Assembly: GCF_018760365.1 (NCBI RefSeq)
Contig: NZ_JAHIAB010000007.1
Location: 1 to 64,000, forward strand
Reading direction: 5' to 3'
DNA length: 64,000 nt
From: Pseudooceanicola endophyticus
GTDB taxonomy: Bacteria; Pseudomonadota; Alphaproteobacteria; Rhodobacterales; Rhodobacteraceae
The position numbers and the translations under genes were made by a program. This document shows positions 55,446 through 63,863 of the stretch, in pieces. The notes under the pieces are model-generated. The model saw only the letters and a list, made by a program, of their open reading frames with translations. It had not been told where the DNA came from and searched no databases. Numbering within the stretch: the first letter of the stretch is position 1; every line of letters begins with the position of its first letter.

Positions 55446-56225
55446 TCAGCGGTCGAAAACCAGCGCAGCGCCGTCGCGCAGGATGTGCTGCGCGGCCTCG
55501 GTATAGTCCTCCCGGTCGCCCTCATGAGTCGCGCTGCGATGCAGCAGCAGCCCCGCATGCAGACGGAACGCGGCCCGCCCGCCCTTGCGCCCGCGCAGCA
55601 GCACCAGCTGCGATTCGCGGCCCGGGCGCGGCACCAGCGGCATCAGCTCGATCGAGCCCAGCCGGGCTTCAAAGGCCGCCAGCAGTTCCGGAAGGCGTTC
55701 GGCCCGGTGGATGAAGGTGACATGGCCCTTGGGCTTGCAGCGCCGTGCCGCCATCTCGACCCATGTGTCGAGCGGCGTCTCCTCGCCCATGGCGGCCTCG
55801 CGATCCTCGGCCTGCGCCGGGGAGGAGGCCGTGCGGCGGAAATACGGCGGGTTGGCGATCACATGGTCGAAGACGCACTGGCGCAGCGCCTCGGGCATCT
55901 GCGCCAGGTCCCCCTCGTGGACCGTCATCTCAAGCCCGTTGTCGGCGGCATTGCGGCGGGCCAGCGCCGCATAGGGCGCCTGGCGTTCCAGCCCGGCCAG
56001 CACCAGCCCCGGCACCCGCCGCCCGGCACACAGCGCCGCCGTGCCCGCCCCGCAGCCCAGGTCCAGCAGGCTCTCGCCCGCACGCGCCCCGACCGAGGCG
56101 GCCAGCAGGACCGGATCGACCCCGGCCCGATAGCCCCGGCGTGGCTGTGACAGGCGCAGCCGGCCATCCAGGAACTTGTCCCGGCTCAGCGCCCCCTCGT
56201 CCCAGGGAAAGGACGTCTCAGTCAC
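55446..56225 (-). CDS. tRNA1(Val) (adenine-N6)-methyltransferase-like protein
   Basis: A 259-residue Rossmann-fold methyltransferase from the GTG at 56225. The start of the fold is FLDGRLRLSQPRRGYRAGVDPVLLAAS; SAM motif I is LLDLGCGAGTAAL, and motif IV is VIANPPYF, as in N6-adenine methyltransferases of the TrmN6/YfiC group. It would modify A37 of tRNA1(Val). The start overlaps the DUF2007 stop by eight bases, so the two genes are likely coupled. Confidence 0.87.
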   Translation of the reverse strand: MTETSFPWDEGALSRDKFLDGRLRLSQPRRGYRAGVDPVLLAASVGARAGESLLDLGCGAGTAALCAGRRVPGLVLAGLERQAPYAALARRNAADNGLEMTVHEGDLAQMPEALRQCVFDHVIANPPYFRRTASSPAQAEDREAAMGEETPLDTWVEMAARRCKPKGHVTFIHRAERLPELLAAFEARLGSIELMPLVPRPGRESQLVLLRGRKGGRAAFRLHAGLLLHRSATHEGDREDYTEAAQHILRDGAALVFDR

Positions 56226-56433
56226 AGACCGGCAGCCCGTTGTCGGAAAGTACCGTCGCGGCAGCTTCGAAATCGTGATCTGCAACCATCAGACGGCGCG
56301 GGAAAATCCCAACTGAACCTTCCAGTACGCTCATATTTACGTCCATTTCAAAGCAGTCTATACCCTCGCCCTGAAGCAATGCCCGGGCAAAGGCCAGCTC
56401 TGTCGGATCGGTGGTGCGCAGCAACATCTTCAT
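56218..56433 (-). CDS. DUF2007 family protein
   Basis: A 71-residue protein from the ATG at 56433. MKMLLRTTDPTELAFARALLQGEGIDCFEMD and PRRLMVADHDFEAAATVLSD match DUF2007, a small alpha/beta domain like a signal-transduction or binding module. An in-frame GTG at 56457 would add eight residues. The family's role is unknown. It is divergent from ispB with a short gap and precedes the methyltransferase. Confidence 0.88.
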   Translation of the reverse strand: MKMLLRTTDPTELAFARALLQGEGIDCFEMDVNMSVLEGSVGIFPRRLMVADHDFEAAATVLSDNGLPVCD

Positions 56434-56490
56434 GCCGTTCAGATAAGGATTGCCCACCCGTTTTGTCGAGACCTAGAAGGGGAGACCGGT

Positions 56491-57486
56491 TTGGACCAGA
56501 TCGCAACCAGGCCGCATGACGCCTTGGCCGCCGCGCTCAAACCCGAGCTCGACGCGGTCAACACCCTCATTCATGACAAGATGATCTCGCGTCATGCGCC
56601 GCGCATCCCCGAGGTGACGGCCCACCTGATCGACGCCGGCGGCAAGCGCCTGCGCCCGATGCTGAACCTCGCCGCCGCCAAGCTCTGCGGCTACGAGGGG
56701 CCCTACCATATCCACCTCGCCGCCACCGTGGAGTTCATCCACACCGCGACGCTGCTGCATGACGACGTGGTCGATGAAAGCAAGCAGCGCCGGGGTCGCC
56801 CCACCGCCAACCTGCTCTGGGACAACCAGAGCTCGGTTCTGGTGGGCGACTACCTGTTCGCCCGCGCCTTCGAGGTGATGATCGAGCCCGGCAGCCTGCG
56901 CGTGCTGCAGATCCTGGCCTCCGCCTCGGCCACCATCGCCGAGGGCGAGGTGCTGCAGCTGACCGCCGCCCAGGACCTGAAGACCACCGAAGAGACCTAC
57001 CTGACGGTGGTCCGCGGCAAGACCGCCGCGCTGTTCTCGGCAGCAACCGAAGCCGGCGCCGTGCTGGCCAATGCGCCCGACGAACAGATCAAGGCGCTCT
57101 ACACCTACGGCGACGCGCTCGGCATCGCGTTCCAGATGGCCGATGACCTGCTCGACTACATGGGCGATGCGGGCCAGACCGGCAAGAACGTCGGCGACGA
57201 CTTCCGCGAACGCAAGCTGACCCTGCCGGTGATCCGCGCCATCGCCGCCGCCGATGCCGAAGAGCACGCCTTCTGGCAGCGCACCATCGGGCGCGGCAAG
57301 CAGGAAGAGGGCGATCTGGAAACCGCGCTGGCGCTCTTTGCCAAGCACGGCACCCTCGACAGCACCCGCGCCACCGCTCTGGAATGGTCGGCAAAGGCGC
57401 GCGAGGCGCTTACCGTCTTCCCGGAAGGAGAGCTGCGCACCCTGCTGTCGGATCTGGCGGCCTACGTGGTTTCCCGGATCAACTGA
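56491..57486 (+). CDS. ispB: Long-chain trans-polyprenyl diphosphate synthase
   Basis: A 331-residue prenyl synthase that makes the ubiquinone side chain. The first Asp-rich motif is DDVVD (Asp91, Asp92, Asp95) and the second DDLLD (Asp218, Asp219, Asp222); GGKRLRP and GDYLFARAFE are typical. The residues before the first motif are small or medium (IHTATLLH), as in long-chain enzymes. The start is TTG at 56491 with GGGGAG six to seven bases upstream. A terminator follows. Confidence 0.94.
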   Translation: MDQIATRPHDALAAALKPELDAVNTLIHDKMISRHAPRIPEVTAHLIDAGGKRLRPMLNLAAAKLCGYEGPYHIHLAATVEFIHTATLLHDDVVDESKQRRGRPTANLLWDNQSSVLVGDYLFARAFEVMIEPGSLRVLQILASASATIAEGEVLQLTAAQDLKTTEETYLTVVRGKTAALFSAATEAGAVLANAPDEQIKALYTYGDALGIAFQMADDLLDYMGDAGQTGKNVGDDFRERKLTLPVIRAIAAADAEEHAFWQRTIGRGKQEEGDLETALALFAKHGTLDSTRATALEWSAKAREALTVFPEGELRTLLSDLAAYVVSRIN

Positions 57487-57512
57487 TCCGTTTCATCTTT
57501 CCCCAAATATGC

Positions 57513-57541
57513 AAACGCGCGCCCCGACCGGGCGCGCGTTT
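57513..57541. terminator. Two-way terminator after ispB
   Basis: Stem AAACGCGCGCCC with GGGCGCGCGTTT and a short loop, flanked by A and T. It separates ispB from the convergent gene. Confidence 0.8.
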
Positions 57542-57563
57542 CGCATTTTGCCCGACGCCTGCC

Positions 57564-58520
57564 TCAGGGTTGGTCGAACACTCCGGCGACCCGCCCCAGC
57601 AGCATGAAGGCGCGTGAGGTGCGGGTATCGGCCATCGCCCGGATCTCCGCATCCGAGGCCTCGGCGCAGAACAGTTCCAGCATGGTGTCGTAGCGGCGCA
57701 GGAAGTGGTGCACCGCGTCGCGGAACACCGGGTCCTGCTTCATCCGCTCGGCCACCGTGGCCAGCGCCGCGCGGTCGCGGATGCCGCCCAGGCTGGCCAC
57801 CTGCCCGGCGCGCTCCCCGGCGGCAAAGCGCCGCCACAGCTCGGGCCGGGCCGGATCCGAGTGCAGGTCATCCATGAAGACGTCGTTCTGGCTCAGCAGG
57901 GTCAGCACGTCCTGGGCGGCCCGGATCATCAGACCTGCGGGGCGGTCGGCCATGGCCCGGCGCAGCGCGGCAAAGCCCGCCGCGTCCTCGGCGGTCTCGG
58001 GAAAGTTCAGTGCCCGGATGAAATCGTCGCGGCTCAGCGGCGCGGGCCCCGGGGCCTCGTCCAGCGGCAGCGGCGCCTGGGCCTCGGGGCGGGACGGCGG
58101 CGCGACGGCAGGCTCCGGCGCCGCGACCAGGGCCTTCAGCTCGGCCTCCAGACGGCGTTGCGCCTGGGCCAGTTCCTCGAGGCGGCGCAGCAGCGTCGCT
58201 TCGCGGGCGGCGGCGGCGGATTTCTCGGTGCTGGAGGGGCCGCGCGCCTGGGCGGCGGTCAGCGCTGCCAGCGCCGCGCGCTGGTGGCGCAGCCCGCGCC
58301 CCAGCAGCGTCACCGACAGGATCAGCGCGGCGGGCAGGATGACGACCGGGACCGTCGCGGTCATGTCGGAGGTCTTCGGCAGCATCAGGGCAGCGGCCCC
58401 TGCCGCCCAGCCCAGCCCAGCGATCAGGCCCAGGGCCTCTGCGGGGATCCAGCTGCGGGGCGGGGGCGGCGTGGCCGCCTCCGCCGTTCGGGTCTGCCTG
58501 CTCTCGTCTGCTGCGCTCAT
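57564..58520 (-). CDS. Membrane protein with coiled coil, unknown function
   Basis: A 318-residue protein. Two hydrophobic helices (about residues 28-47 and 56-73) are followed by a basic turn and a coiled coil at about 95-135 (REATLLRRLEELAQAQRRLEAELKAL). After an Ala/Pro linker comes a helical C-terminal domain of about 155 residues, beginning with SRDDFIRALNFPETAEDAAGFAALRRAMADR. I do not know this family. The layout, a small anchor with a cytosolic helical domain, suggests a scaffold. It lies 51 bases after greA on the same strand. Confidence 0.75.
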   Translation of the reverse strand: MSAADESRQTRTAEAATPPPPRSWIPAEALGLIAGLGWAAGAAALMLPKTSDMTATVPVVILPAALILSVTLLGRGLRHQRAALAALTAAQARGPSSTEKSAAAAREATLLRRLEELAQAQRRLEAELKALVAAPEPAVAPPSRPEAQAPLPLDEAPGPAPLSRDDFIRALNFPETAEDAAGFAALRRAMADRPAGLMIRAAQDVLTLLSQNDVFMDDLHSDPARPELWRRFAAGERAGQVASLGGIRDRAALATVAERMKQDPVFRDAVHHFLRRYDTMLELFCAEASDAEIRAMADTRTSRAFMLLGRVAGVFDQP

Positions 58521-58571
58521 CCGGGCCTCCGCGTCACATACCGCGCGGACACCGGGAGGGGGCGCCCGCGA

Positions 58572-59042
58572 TCACTCGTAGACGATAGAGAGCACTTCGT
58601 AGGACTTTTCGCCACCCGGCGTCTTCACCTCGACGGAATCGCCCTCTTCCTTGCCGATCAGGGCCCGGGCCAGCGGCGATTTCACGTTCAGCAGGCCGGC
58701 CTCGATATTGGCCTCGTACTCGCCGACGATCTGCCAGATCTTCTCTTCGTCGGTGTCCTCGTCGACCAGCGTCACCTTGGCGCCGAACTTGATCGCACCG
58801 CGCATGTTCGCAGGGTCGATGACATCGGCCAGGCCCAGGACGCCTTCCAGCTCCTTGATGCGGCCCTCGATGAAGCTCTGCTTCTCGCGGGCCGAGTGGT
58901 ATTCGGCATTTTCCGACAGGTCACCATGCTCGCGCGCTTCGGCGATCGCCCGGATGATCTCCGGACGCTCCACGGACTTGAGCTGCTTCAGCTCCGCCTC
59001 GAGCTTGGCGTAGCCTGCGCGCGTCATCGGTATCTTTTCCAT
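58572..59042 (-). CDS. greA: Transcription elongation factor GreA
   Basis: A 156-residue factor that rescues backtracked RNA polymerase by promoting RNA cleavage. The N-terminal coiled coil [22 protein letters not shown]...[28 protein letters not shown] holds the tip acidic residues (Asp and Glu in GDLSENAEY). The C-terminal FKBP-like domain ends in [23 protein letters not shown]. The ATG at 59042 fits the family; the upstream frame is not conserved. A hairpin lies in the leader. Confidence 0.97.
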   Translation of the reverse strand: MEKIPMTRAGYAKLEAELKQLKSVERPEIIRAIAEAREHGDLSENAEYHSAREKQSFIEGRIKELEGVLGLADVIDPANMRGAIKFGAKVTLVDEDTDEEKIWQIVGEYEANIEAGLLNVKSPLARALIGKEEGDSVEVKTPGGEKSYEVLSIVYE

Positions 59043-59066
59043 CACGGGCCCCCTTAGGTACGCATA

Positions 59067-59088
59067 AAGGGGCCGAGCATGGCCCCTT
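59067..59088 (-). promoter_or_regulatory. Leader hairpin upstream of greA
   Basis: Stem AAGGGGCC with GGCCCCTT and a six-base loop, 25 to 46 bases before the greA start on the minus strand, followed by a short TTTA on that strand. E. coli greA has a leader attenuator (GraL); this could be comparable. Alternatively it ends an upstream transcript. Confidence 0.4.
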
Positions 59089-59286
59089 CCCTTGAAATTT
59101 ATCGTCCGGCTAACTGACCCAAAGCCCCCTCCCATTGCAAGGGCTTTGCGGCCTTTCCGGTGTCACGACGATCCCCCGACCGCCGCCGCACGCCCGCCCC
59201 GGCGTCACGTCGCGGACGAAGCAAGGAGCGCCGCCTCCGGCGATGCCGCAGCGCGGCACTTTCACGATACCAAGAGTTGCATTTGC

Positions 59287-59303
59287 TCTTAACGTCGTTA
59301 AGA
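59287..59303. promoter_or_regulatory. 17-base perfect palindrome before ETF-QO
   Basis: TCTTAACGTCGTTAAGA, two exact eight-base arms around one T, 56 bases upstream of the ATG. Palindromes of this type are typical operators of TetR-like or other dimeric regulators. Confidence 0.55.
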
Positions 59304-59358
59304 CAATGCCCCAAAGAAACAAAATTACGTCCAGCAAGACCAACGGAGAGACCTTCGC

Positions 59359-61005
59359 ATGTCCGAGATCCAGCGCGAAACTATGGCCTATGACGTCGTC
59401 GTCGTGGGTGCCGGCCCGGCCGGCCTCTCGGCCGCCATCCGCCTCAAGCAGCTCGATCCGGACCTCGAGGTCGTGGTGCTGGAGAAGGGCTCGGAGGTCG
59501 GTGCCCACATCCTGTCGGGTGCAGTGCTGGATCCCTGCGGTCTGGACGCGCTGATTCCCGACTGGAAGGACAAGGGCGCGCCGCTCAACACTCCGGTGAC
59601 CGAGGATCACTTCTACATGCTGGGCGAAGCCGGCGAGTCGAAGATCCCGAACTGGCCGATGCCGCCGTTCATGTCCAACCACGGCAACTACATCGTCTCG
59701 ATGGGCAATGTCTGCCGCTGGATGGCCGAGCAGGCCGAGGAGCTGGGCGTGGAGATCTTCCCCGGCATGGCCTGCTCCGAGCTGGTCTATGGCGAGGACG
59801 GCACCGTCAAGGGCGTCGTGGCCGGTGAGTTCGGCAAGAACCCCGACGGCACCCCCGGCCCCGGCTACGAGCCGGGCATGGAGCTGCACGGCAAGTACGT
59901 CTTCATCGCCGAGGGCGTGCGCGGCAGCCTCGCCAAGGAGCTGATCGGCAAGTACGACCTGTCGGCCGGCAAGGAGCCGCAGAAGTTCGGCCTCGGCATG
60001 AAGGAAATCTGGGAAATCGACCCTGCCAAGCACAAGCCGGGTTCGGTCACCCACACCATGGGCTGGCCGCTGGGCTCGAACGCGGGCGGCGGTTCGTTCA
60101 TCTACCACCTGGAAAACAACCAGGTCTACGTGGGCTTCGTGGTGCACCTGAACTACAAGAACCCGCACCTCTTCCCCTACATGGAATTCCAGCGCTTCAA
60201 GCATCACCCGATGGTGGCCGAGCTGCTGAAGGGCGGCAAGCGCGTCGCCTACGGCGCCCGCGCGATCTCGGAAGGCGGCTTCCAGTCGATGCCGAAGATG
60301 GTCGTCCCCGGCGCCGCGATTCTGGGCTGCTCGGTCGGCATGGTCAACGTGCCGCGCATCAAGGGCAACCATAACGCCATGCTCTCGGGCATGGCCGCCG
60401 CCGAGGCCGCCTTCGAGGCGATCAAGGCAGGCCGCGAGGGCGACGAGCTGACCAGCTACGAGACCTCGGTGCGCGAAGGCGCCATCGGCAAGGACCTGTG
60501 GAAGGTGCGCAACGTCAAGCCGCTGTGGTCCAAGTTCGGCATGTTGGCCTCGACCGCGATCGGCGGTTTCGACATGTGGTGCAACCACCTCGGCTTCTCG
60601 GTGCTGGGCACGCTGGGCCATGGCAAGACCGATGCCGAGGCGACCGAACCCGCCGCCAAGCACAAGCCCATCGACTACCCGAAACCCGATGGTGTGCTGT
60701 CCTTCGACCGGCTGACCAACGTCTCCTTCGCGGCCACCAACCACGAGGAAAGCCAGCCCTGCCACCTGAAGCTGGCCGATCCGGACCTGCCGGTGAAGCA
60801 GAACCTGCCGATCTACGCCGGCCCCTCGGCGCGCTACTGCCCGGCCGGGGTCTACGAATTCGTCGGCGAAGGGGCGGATGTGCGCTTCCAGGTGAACTTC
60901 CAGAACTGCGTGCACTGCAAGACCTGCGACATCAAGGACCCGGCCCAGAACATCACCTGGACCACGCCGCAGGGCGGGGATGGCCCGAACTATCCCAACA
61001 TGTGA
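59359..61005 (+). CDS. Electron transfer flavoprotein-ubiquinone oxidoreductase
   Basis: A 548-residue membrane-associated iron-sulfur flavoprotein that moves electrons from ETF to ubiquinone. The FAD motif is GAGPAG at residues 17-22. FGLGMKEIWEIDPAKHKPGSVTHTMGWPL and GCSVGMVNVPRIKGNHNAMLSGM are family hallmarks. The [4Fe-4S] cysteines are Cys494 (RYCPAGVYEF) and Cys517, Cys520, Cys523 (NCVHCKTCDIKDP). It completes the electron path begun by etfA at the window start, about 59 kb away. A palindrome precedes it and a terminator follows. Confidence 0.97.
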   Translation: MSEIQRETMAYDVVVVGAGPAGLSAAIRLKQLDPDLEVVVLEKGSEVGAHILSGAVLDPCGLDALIPDWKDKGAPLNTPVTEDHFYMLGEAGESKIPNWPMPPFMSNHGNYIVSMGNVCRWMAEQAEELGVEIFPGMACSELVYGEDGTVKGVVAGEFGKNPDGTPGPGYEPGMELHGKYVFIAEGVRGSLAKELIGKYDLSAGKEPQKFGLGMKEIWEIDPAKHKPGSVTHTMGWPLGSNAGGGSFIYHLENNQVYVGFVVHLNYKNPHLFPYMEFQRFKHHPMVAELLKGGKRVAYGARAISEGGFQSMPKMVVPGAAILGCSVGMVNVPRIKGNHNAMLSGMAAAEAAFEAIKAGREGDELTSYETSVREGAIGKDLWKVRNVKPLWSKFGMLASTAIGGFDMWCNHLGFSVLGTLGHGKTDAEATEPAAKHKPIDYPKPDGVLSFDRLTNVSFAATNHEESQPCHLKLADPDLPVKQNLPIYAGPSARYCPAGVYEFVGEGADVRFQVNFQNCVHCKTCDIKDPAQNITWTTPQGGDGPNYPNM

Positions 61006-61011
61006 GCTTTG

Positions 61012-61050
61012 ACTCTCCGGTCAGTGGAACTTTTCCGCGTCCGGAGAGTT
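61012..61050 (+). terminator. Terminator after ETF-QO
   Basis: Stem ACTCTCCGG with CCGGAGAGT, a 20-base loop, then TTTCTCC, six bases beyond the stop codon. Confidence 0.65.
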
Positions 61051-61127
61051 TCTCCTATTACGCGCATTGAAATCTGTGGCGCGCCTGCCCTAGGCTTCGG
61101 GAAACCGAATGTCATAGAGGTATCGGC

Positions 61128-62885
61128 ATGTCTCTCCGCAGGCTCTCCGCCCAGGTTTCCGCTCTGGCTCTGGCCATCGCCCTGCCGCTGCAGGTGATGG
61201 CCGAGTCCACGGCCCCTGACCGGACCGACACCCCCGTACATGTTCAGGGCTTTCCCACGGCGCCCGGCGTCACCGGCCTTTACCTGACCGCGCAGGTTGC
61301 CCTGTCGCGCAACGATTTCGTCTCGGCGGCGGATTTCTACCGCCGTGCGCTCGAGAAGGCGCCGATGAACCCGGTGATCATGGGCCACATGATCGACGCC
61401 GAGCTGGCCGGCGGAGAGTTCAGCCGCGCCATCGAGCCCTCGCGCCAGTTGCTGGCCGCCGGGATCACCAGCGACCTGGCGCAGATCGTGCTGATGATGG
61501 ACGGCGTGCACCAGGGCCACTACGCCGAGGTGATCGACCGGATCGGCGAGACGCCCAGCCTCGGGCCGCTCGGCTCGGGCCTGCTGAAGGCCTGGATGCA
61601 GATCGGCGAAGGCGACATGCAGGACGCGCTGGCGCAGTTCGACAGCCTCGGCAAGACCGATGGGCTGGCGCGGTTCGCCGCCTATCACAAGGCCCTGGCC
61701 CTGTCCTACATGGGCGATTTCCAGGCCGCCGAGAATATCTACGAGAAACAGAGCGACGGGGGCACCACGATGACCCGCCGCGGCGCCGTCGCCCGGATCG
61801 AGACCCTGTCGCAGCTGGGCCGCGACCCCGAGGCGCTGGCGCTGCTGGACCGCCTCTTCGGCGCCGATCTCGACCCCGAGCTGGAGGGGCTGCGCAGCAC
61901 GCTCGCCTCCGGCAAGACCCTGCCCTACACCACCGTGACCTCGGTCTCCGATGGCGCGGCAGAGGCCTTCTACACCATCGCCGCCGCCCTCCAGAGCGAG
62001 CTGCCGCCGCGTGCCACGCTGCTTTATGCCCGCCTCGCCGAGGCCCTGCGCCCCGATCACGTGGAAGCAGTGCTGCTGACCGGTTCGCTGCTTGAAAAGC
62101 TGGACCAGCCGGGACTTGCGGCGGCCAGCTACCTGCGGGTGCCGCGCGACAATCCCGCCTTCTACCGCGCCGAGACCGCCCGCGCCGGGGCGCTGAAGGC
62201 CGCCGGGCGCAGCGATGCCGCCCGCGACGTGCTGGACCAGCTGGCGACCAGCTATCCCGACGTGCCCGCCGTGCACACCGCGCGCGGCAATTTCTACCGC
62301 CAGATCGGCGACCTGCCCGAGGCCCGGCGCAGCTTCGATACCGCCCTGCAGCTTTACGCGGAAACCGACGGGCGGCGCTGGTTCGCGCTTTATGCCCGCG
62401 GCATGTGCGAAGAGAAACTGGGCGACTGGCGTGCCGCGCAGCGTGATTTCCGCGCCGCCCTGAAGATCAATCCGAACAATGCCAACCTGCTGAACTACTT
62501 CGGCTATTCCATGGTCGAGAAGAAGCAGGACATGACCCAGGCGCTGGCGATGATCGAACAGGCCGTGAAGCTGAACCCTGATGCCGGCTACATCGTCGAC
62601 AGCCTGGGCTGGGCCTATTTCACCATGGGTCGCGCCCAGGATGCCGTCGCCCCGATGGAACGCGCGGTCGAACTGATGCCGCGCTCGGCCGAGGTGAACG
62701 ACCACCTGGGCGATGTCTACTGGGCCGTCGGTCGCAAGCTGGAAGCCCGCTTCCAGTGGCGCCGCGCCCTGTCGATGGCCCCCGCCCCCGCCGAAGCCGA
62801 CCGCATCCACCGCAAGCTGAACGCCGGTCTGGACGCCGTGCTTGCAGAAGAGGCCCGCCCGGTGCATCAGGTCGCGCAGGACTGA
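61128..62885 (+). CDS. TPR-repeat exported protein
   Basis: A 585-residue protein with a signal peptide (VSALALAIALPLQVMA, cleaved near residue 25). Many tetratricopeptide repeats cover most of it; clear ones include LARFAAYHKALALSYMGDFQAAENIYEK, VHTARGNFYRQIGDLPEARRSFDTAL, GDWRAAQRDFRAALKINPNNANLLNYFGYSM and YFTMGRAQDAVAPMERAVELMP. Probably a periplasmic scaffold for protein interaction. It ends 25 bases before ispE on the same strand, and may be co-transcribed with it. Confidence 0.88.
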   Translation: MSLRRLSAQVSALALAIALPLQVMAESTAPDRTDTPVHVQGFPTAPGVTGLYLTAQVALSRNDFVSAADFYRRALEKAPMNPVIMGHMIDAELAGGEFSRAIEPSRQLLAAGITSDLAQIVLMMDGVHQGHYAEVIDRIGETPSLGPLGSGLLKAWMQIGEGDMQDALAQFDSLGKTDGLARFAAYHKALALSYMGDFQAAENIYEKQSDGGTTMTRRGAVARIETLSQLGRDPEALALLDRLFGADLDPELEGLRSTLASGKTLPYTTVTSVSDGAAEAFYTIAAALQSELPPRATLLYARLAEALRPDHVEAVLLTGSLLEKLDQPGLAAASYLRVPRDNPAFYRAETARAGALKAAGRSDAARDVLDQLATSYPDVPAVHTARGNFYRQIGDLPEARRSFDTALQLYAETDGRRWFALYARGMCEEKLGDWRAAQRDFRAALKINPNNANLLNYFGYSMVEKKQDMTQALAMIEQAVKLNPDAGYIVDSLGWAYFTMGRAQDAVAPMERAVELMPRSAEVNDHLGDVYWAVGRKLEARFQWRRALSMAPAPAEADRIHRKLNAGLDAVLAEEARPVHQVAQD

Positions 62886-62910
62886 TCCTGCGAAGACCGA
62901 AGGGCACTTC

Positions 62911-63765
62911 ATGACGACGATCGAGGGCACCCCCCGGGGCGCCGGGCTTGAGATCCTGGCCCCTGCCAAGGTCAACCTGGCCTTGCATGTGACCGCACGC
63001 CGCGCGGACGGGTATCACGAGCTTGATTCGCTCACCCTTTTCGCCGAGTCCGGGGACCTTCTGACGGTCACCCCCGCTGCCGAAAATGCCCTCGAAATCG
63101 GCGGACCGCGCGGGGCCGGACTGCCCGCCGGCGACGATAACCTGTGCCTCAGGGCCGCCCGGATGACCGATTTCCCGGTCTCGGTCAGGCTTGATAAGCG
63201 ACTTCCCGCCGAAGCCGGGCTGGGTGGCGGCTCTGCCGACGCTGCGGCTGTCCTCAGGGCAATTGCCCGGCTTTCGGGCAGCCCCCTGCCCGCCGGAACC
63301 GAACGGCTGGGCGCCGACGTGCCGGTCTGCCTGGCCTCGCGCGCGACCCGGATGCAGGGCATCGGAGAACGCCTGAGCCCCGTGCACGGCCTGCCGCCGC
63401 TGGCCGCCGTGCTGGTCAATCCCGGCGTTCCCGTCGCCACACCGCCGGTCTTCAAGGCGCTGGTCTGCCGCGACAATCCTCCGCTTGAGGCCCTGCCCGA
63501 AACGCCCTGCGACACGGCCACGCTGATCGCCTGGCTGGCCCGCCAGCGCAACGACCTGGAAGCCCCCGCGATCACCATCGCGCCGGTCATCGCCACCGTG
63601 ATCGACACCCTTGCCGCCAGTCCCGCATGCCAGCTGGCGCGCATGTCGGGTTCGGGGGCCAGCTGCTTCGGCCTCTACCCCGACAGGGCCGCCTCCGAGG
63701 CGGCAGCGGCCAAGATTTCAGCAAAACATCCTGAATGGTGGGTAAAACCGGCCATTCTGCGCTGA
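62911..63765 (+). CDS. ispE: 4-diphosphocytidyl-2-C-methyl-D-erythritol kinase
   Basis: A 284-residue GHMP kinase of the MEP isoprenoid pathway. LAPAKVNLALHVTARRADGYHELDSLTLFAESGD is the family start; the ATP loop is LPAEAGLGGGSADAAAVLRAI, and the C-terminal RMSGSGASCFGLY motif is present. The ATG at 62911 fits. It supplies precursors that IspB, encoded at 56491, later extends. Confidence 0.96.
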   Translation: MTTIEGTPRGAGLEILAPAKVNLALHVTARRADGYHELDSLTLFAESGDLLTVTPAAENALEIGGPRGAGLPAGDDNLCLRAARMTDFPVSVRLDKRLPAEAGLGGGSADAAAVLRAIARLSGSPLPAGTERLGADVPVCLASRATRMQGIGERLSPVHGLPPLAAVLVNPGVPVATPPVFKALVCRDNPPLEALPETPCDTATLIAWLARQRNDLEAPAITIAPVIATVIDTLAASPACQLARMSGSGASCFGLYPDRAASEAAAAKISAKHPEWWVKPAILR

Positions 63766-63863
63766 TCCGCCGATCCCGTCGTCCGAGGCGTTCCGGCCTC
63801 TTTGCAGCCCCGCCGAAGTCGCTTAACGGAAAGGGTGATGCAACCACGACGGACCCCCGGCCG

